Positions 63,431-64,000 of a DNA stretch of 64,000 bases are shown here, one piece after another (the first letter of the stretch is position 1; each line of letters begins with the position of its first letter). Origin of the DNA: Sporichthya polymorpha DSM 43042 (GTDB lineage Bacteria > Actinomycetota > Actinomycetes > Sporichthyales > Sporichthyaceae); the NCBI RefSeq assembly GCF_000384115.1, contig NZ_KB913029.1:4501057-4565056 (forward strand). The letters are read 5' to 3'. The translations under genes were made by a program, and so were the position numbers. The notes below the pieces were generated by a model. That model made no database searches. It worked only from the letters and a program-made list of their open reading frames with translations, and was not told the origin of the DNA.

Positions 63431-64000
63431 ATGAGTTCCGAGCCCACGAACGACCAGAGCACCGAGCCGACGCCGACCGCGGAGGTCAGTCGCCGGCGCG
63501 CGCTCGGGATCGCCGGGCTCGGGGCCGCCGCGATCGGCGGACTCACGTACATCGGCCGGGAGGCCGTCGCGAGCGCGGACTCGGAGAAGGCCTCCGCGCT
63601 CGCCGCCGGGGGGCTCGCCCCGCGCGGGCTCCCGATCGCGTTCCACGGCCCGCACCAGGCCGGCATCGCGACCCCGGTGCAGGACCGGCTCCACTTCACG
63701 ACCTTCGACGTGAAGACCGAGAACCGCGGCGAGCTCGTCTCGCTGCTGCAGGCGTGGACCCGCGCCGCGGAGCGGATGTGCAACGGGCTCGACGCCGTCG
63801 AGGGCGGCGCGTTCCCCCGCGTCCCCGAGTACCCGCCGGGCGACACCGGGGAGGCCGTCGGGCTGCCGGCGTCGCGGCTCACGTTGACGATCGGCTTCGG
63901 CCCCACCTTGTTCCGCAAGGGCGGCAAGGACCGCTTCGGTCTGACGGGGCGTAAGCCCGAGGCGCTCGCGGACCTGCCGAAGTTCCGCGGCGACACCCTC
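63431..64000 (+). CDS. efeB: Deferrochelatase/peroxidase EfeB, N-terminal part (cut by window edge)
   Basis: The first 190 residues of an EfeB-type DyP peroxidase. A twin-arginine signal (SRRRALGIAGLGAAAIGG) directs Tat export. Then come GLPIAFHGPHQAGIATPVQDRLHFTTFDVKTENR and TLTIGFGPTLF, typical of DyP/EfeB haem peroxidases, which oxidise Fe(II) or strip iron from haem. ATG 63431 follows a GGAGGTGAG site, 32 bp after efeO. The distal haem residues and the rest of the gene lie past the window. EfeU is not in view and may follow. Confidence 0.92.
   Translation, partial: MSSEPTNDQSTEPTPTAEVSRRRALGIAGLGAAAIGGLTYIGREAVASADSEKASALAAGGLAPRGLPIAFHGPHQAGIATPVQDRLHFTTFDVKTENRGELVSLLQAWTRAAERMCNGLDAVEGGAFPRVPEYPPGDTGEAVGLPASRLTLTIGFGPTLFRKGGKDRFGLTGRKPEALADLPKFRGDTL

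Overview
The window is from a very GC-rich actinobacterium. Supporting marks are mycothiol synthesis (mshC), coenzyme F420 biosynthesis (fbiC) with F420-type enzyme families (LLM, PPOX), IdeR/DtxR-type iron boxes, a LexA-type SOS box, a DUF222/13E12-type HNH gene, many leaderless starts (a -10 hexamer 6-7 nt before ATG/GTG) and GTG/TTG starts coupled by GTGA/ATGA/TTGA overlaps. The genus cannot be fixed from the sequence; a Sporichthya/Frankia-like lineage would fit. There is one tRNA gene (tRNA-Leu GAG) and no rRNA, CRISPR array, integrase or intact IS.

Layout. 1-9.6 kb: metH (cut by the window edge), a PAC2 protein, a sortase-like protein without its catalytic residues coupled to a secreted membrane-anchored protein, then the mshC - SCO1664-like - DUF3090 - histidine phosphatase run, an LLM oxidoreductase, an aldo/keto reductase and small proteins. 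9.6-13.4 kb: an M20 peptidase, tRNA-Leu with a strong terminator, a YoeB toxin remnant, an AlkB-like dioxygenase and a flavin reductase-like protein.

13.4-27.5 kb is the most distinctive part, a predicted haem-acquisition island. Two promoter/IdeR-box sets precede hmuTUV. These are followed by a secreted anchored protein, two HtaA-type haem-binding proteins that both end in the same WxL-like domain, a DUF916-like (WxL-interacting) membrane protein carrying a 4-bp frameshift, an NlpC/P60 hydrolase, a DUF1906 glycoside-hydrolase-like protein, a small membrane protein and a HugZ-type haem-degrading candidate. My reading is that haem is caught at the wall by HtaA domains held through WxL-like contacts, handed to HmuT, imported by HmuUV and opened by HugZ.

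27.5-35.5 kb: a decayed amidohydrolase, a Gly/Ala-rich beta-helix secreted protein and an 1847-residue single-chain acyl-CoA carboxylase of eukaryotic-type layout. 35.5-51.7 kb: an aerobic cobalamin cluster (cobF, cobL, cobM, cobK; cobIJ, cobH, cobG; cobN) with a cobalamin riboswitch before cobN. It is interrupted by an SDR-like gene, a LexA-controlled DUF222 HNH gene and a secreted DUF1524-type protein. cobG and cobN carry in-frame palindromic insertions. 51.7-62.3 kb: a PAP2 protein, tsaD, a DUF475 membrane protein, fbiC, a hydrolase, a methyltransferase, a YciI protein and an acyl-CoA synthetase. 62.3-64 kb: an IdeR-boxed efeO-efeB iron-uptake operon that runs off the end.
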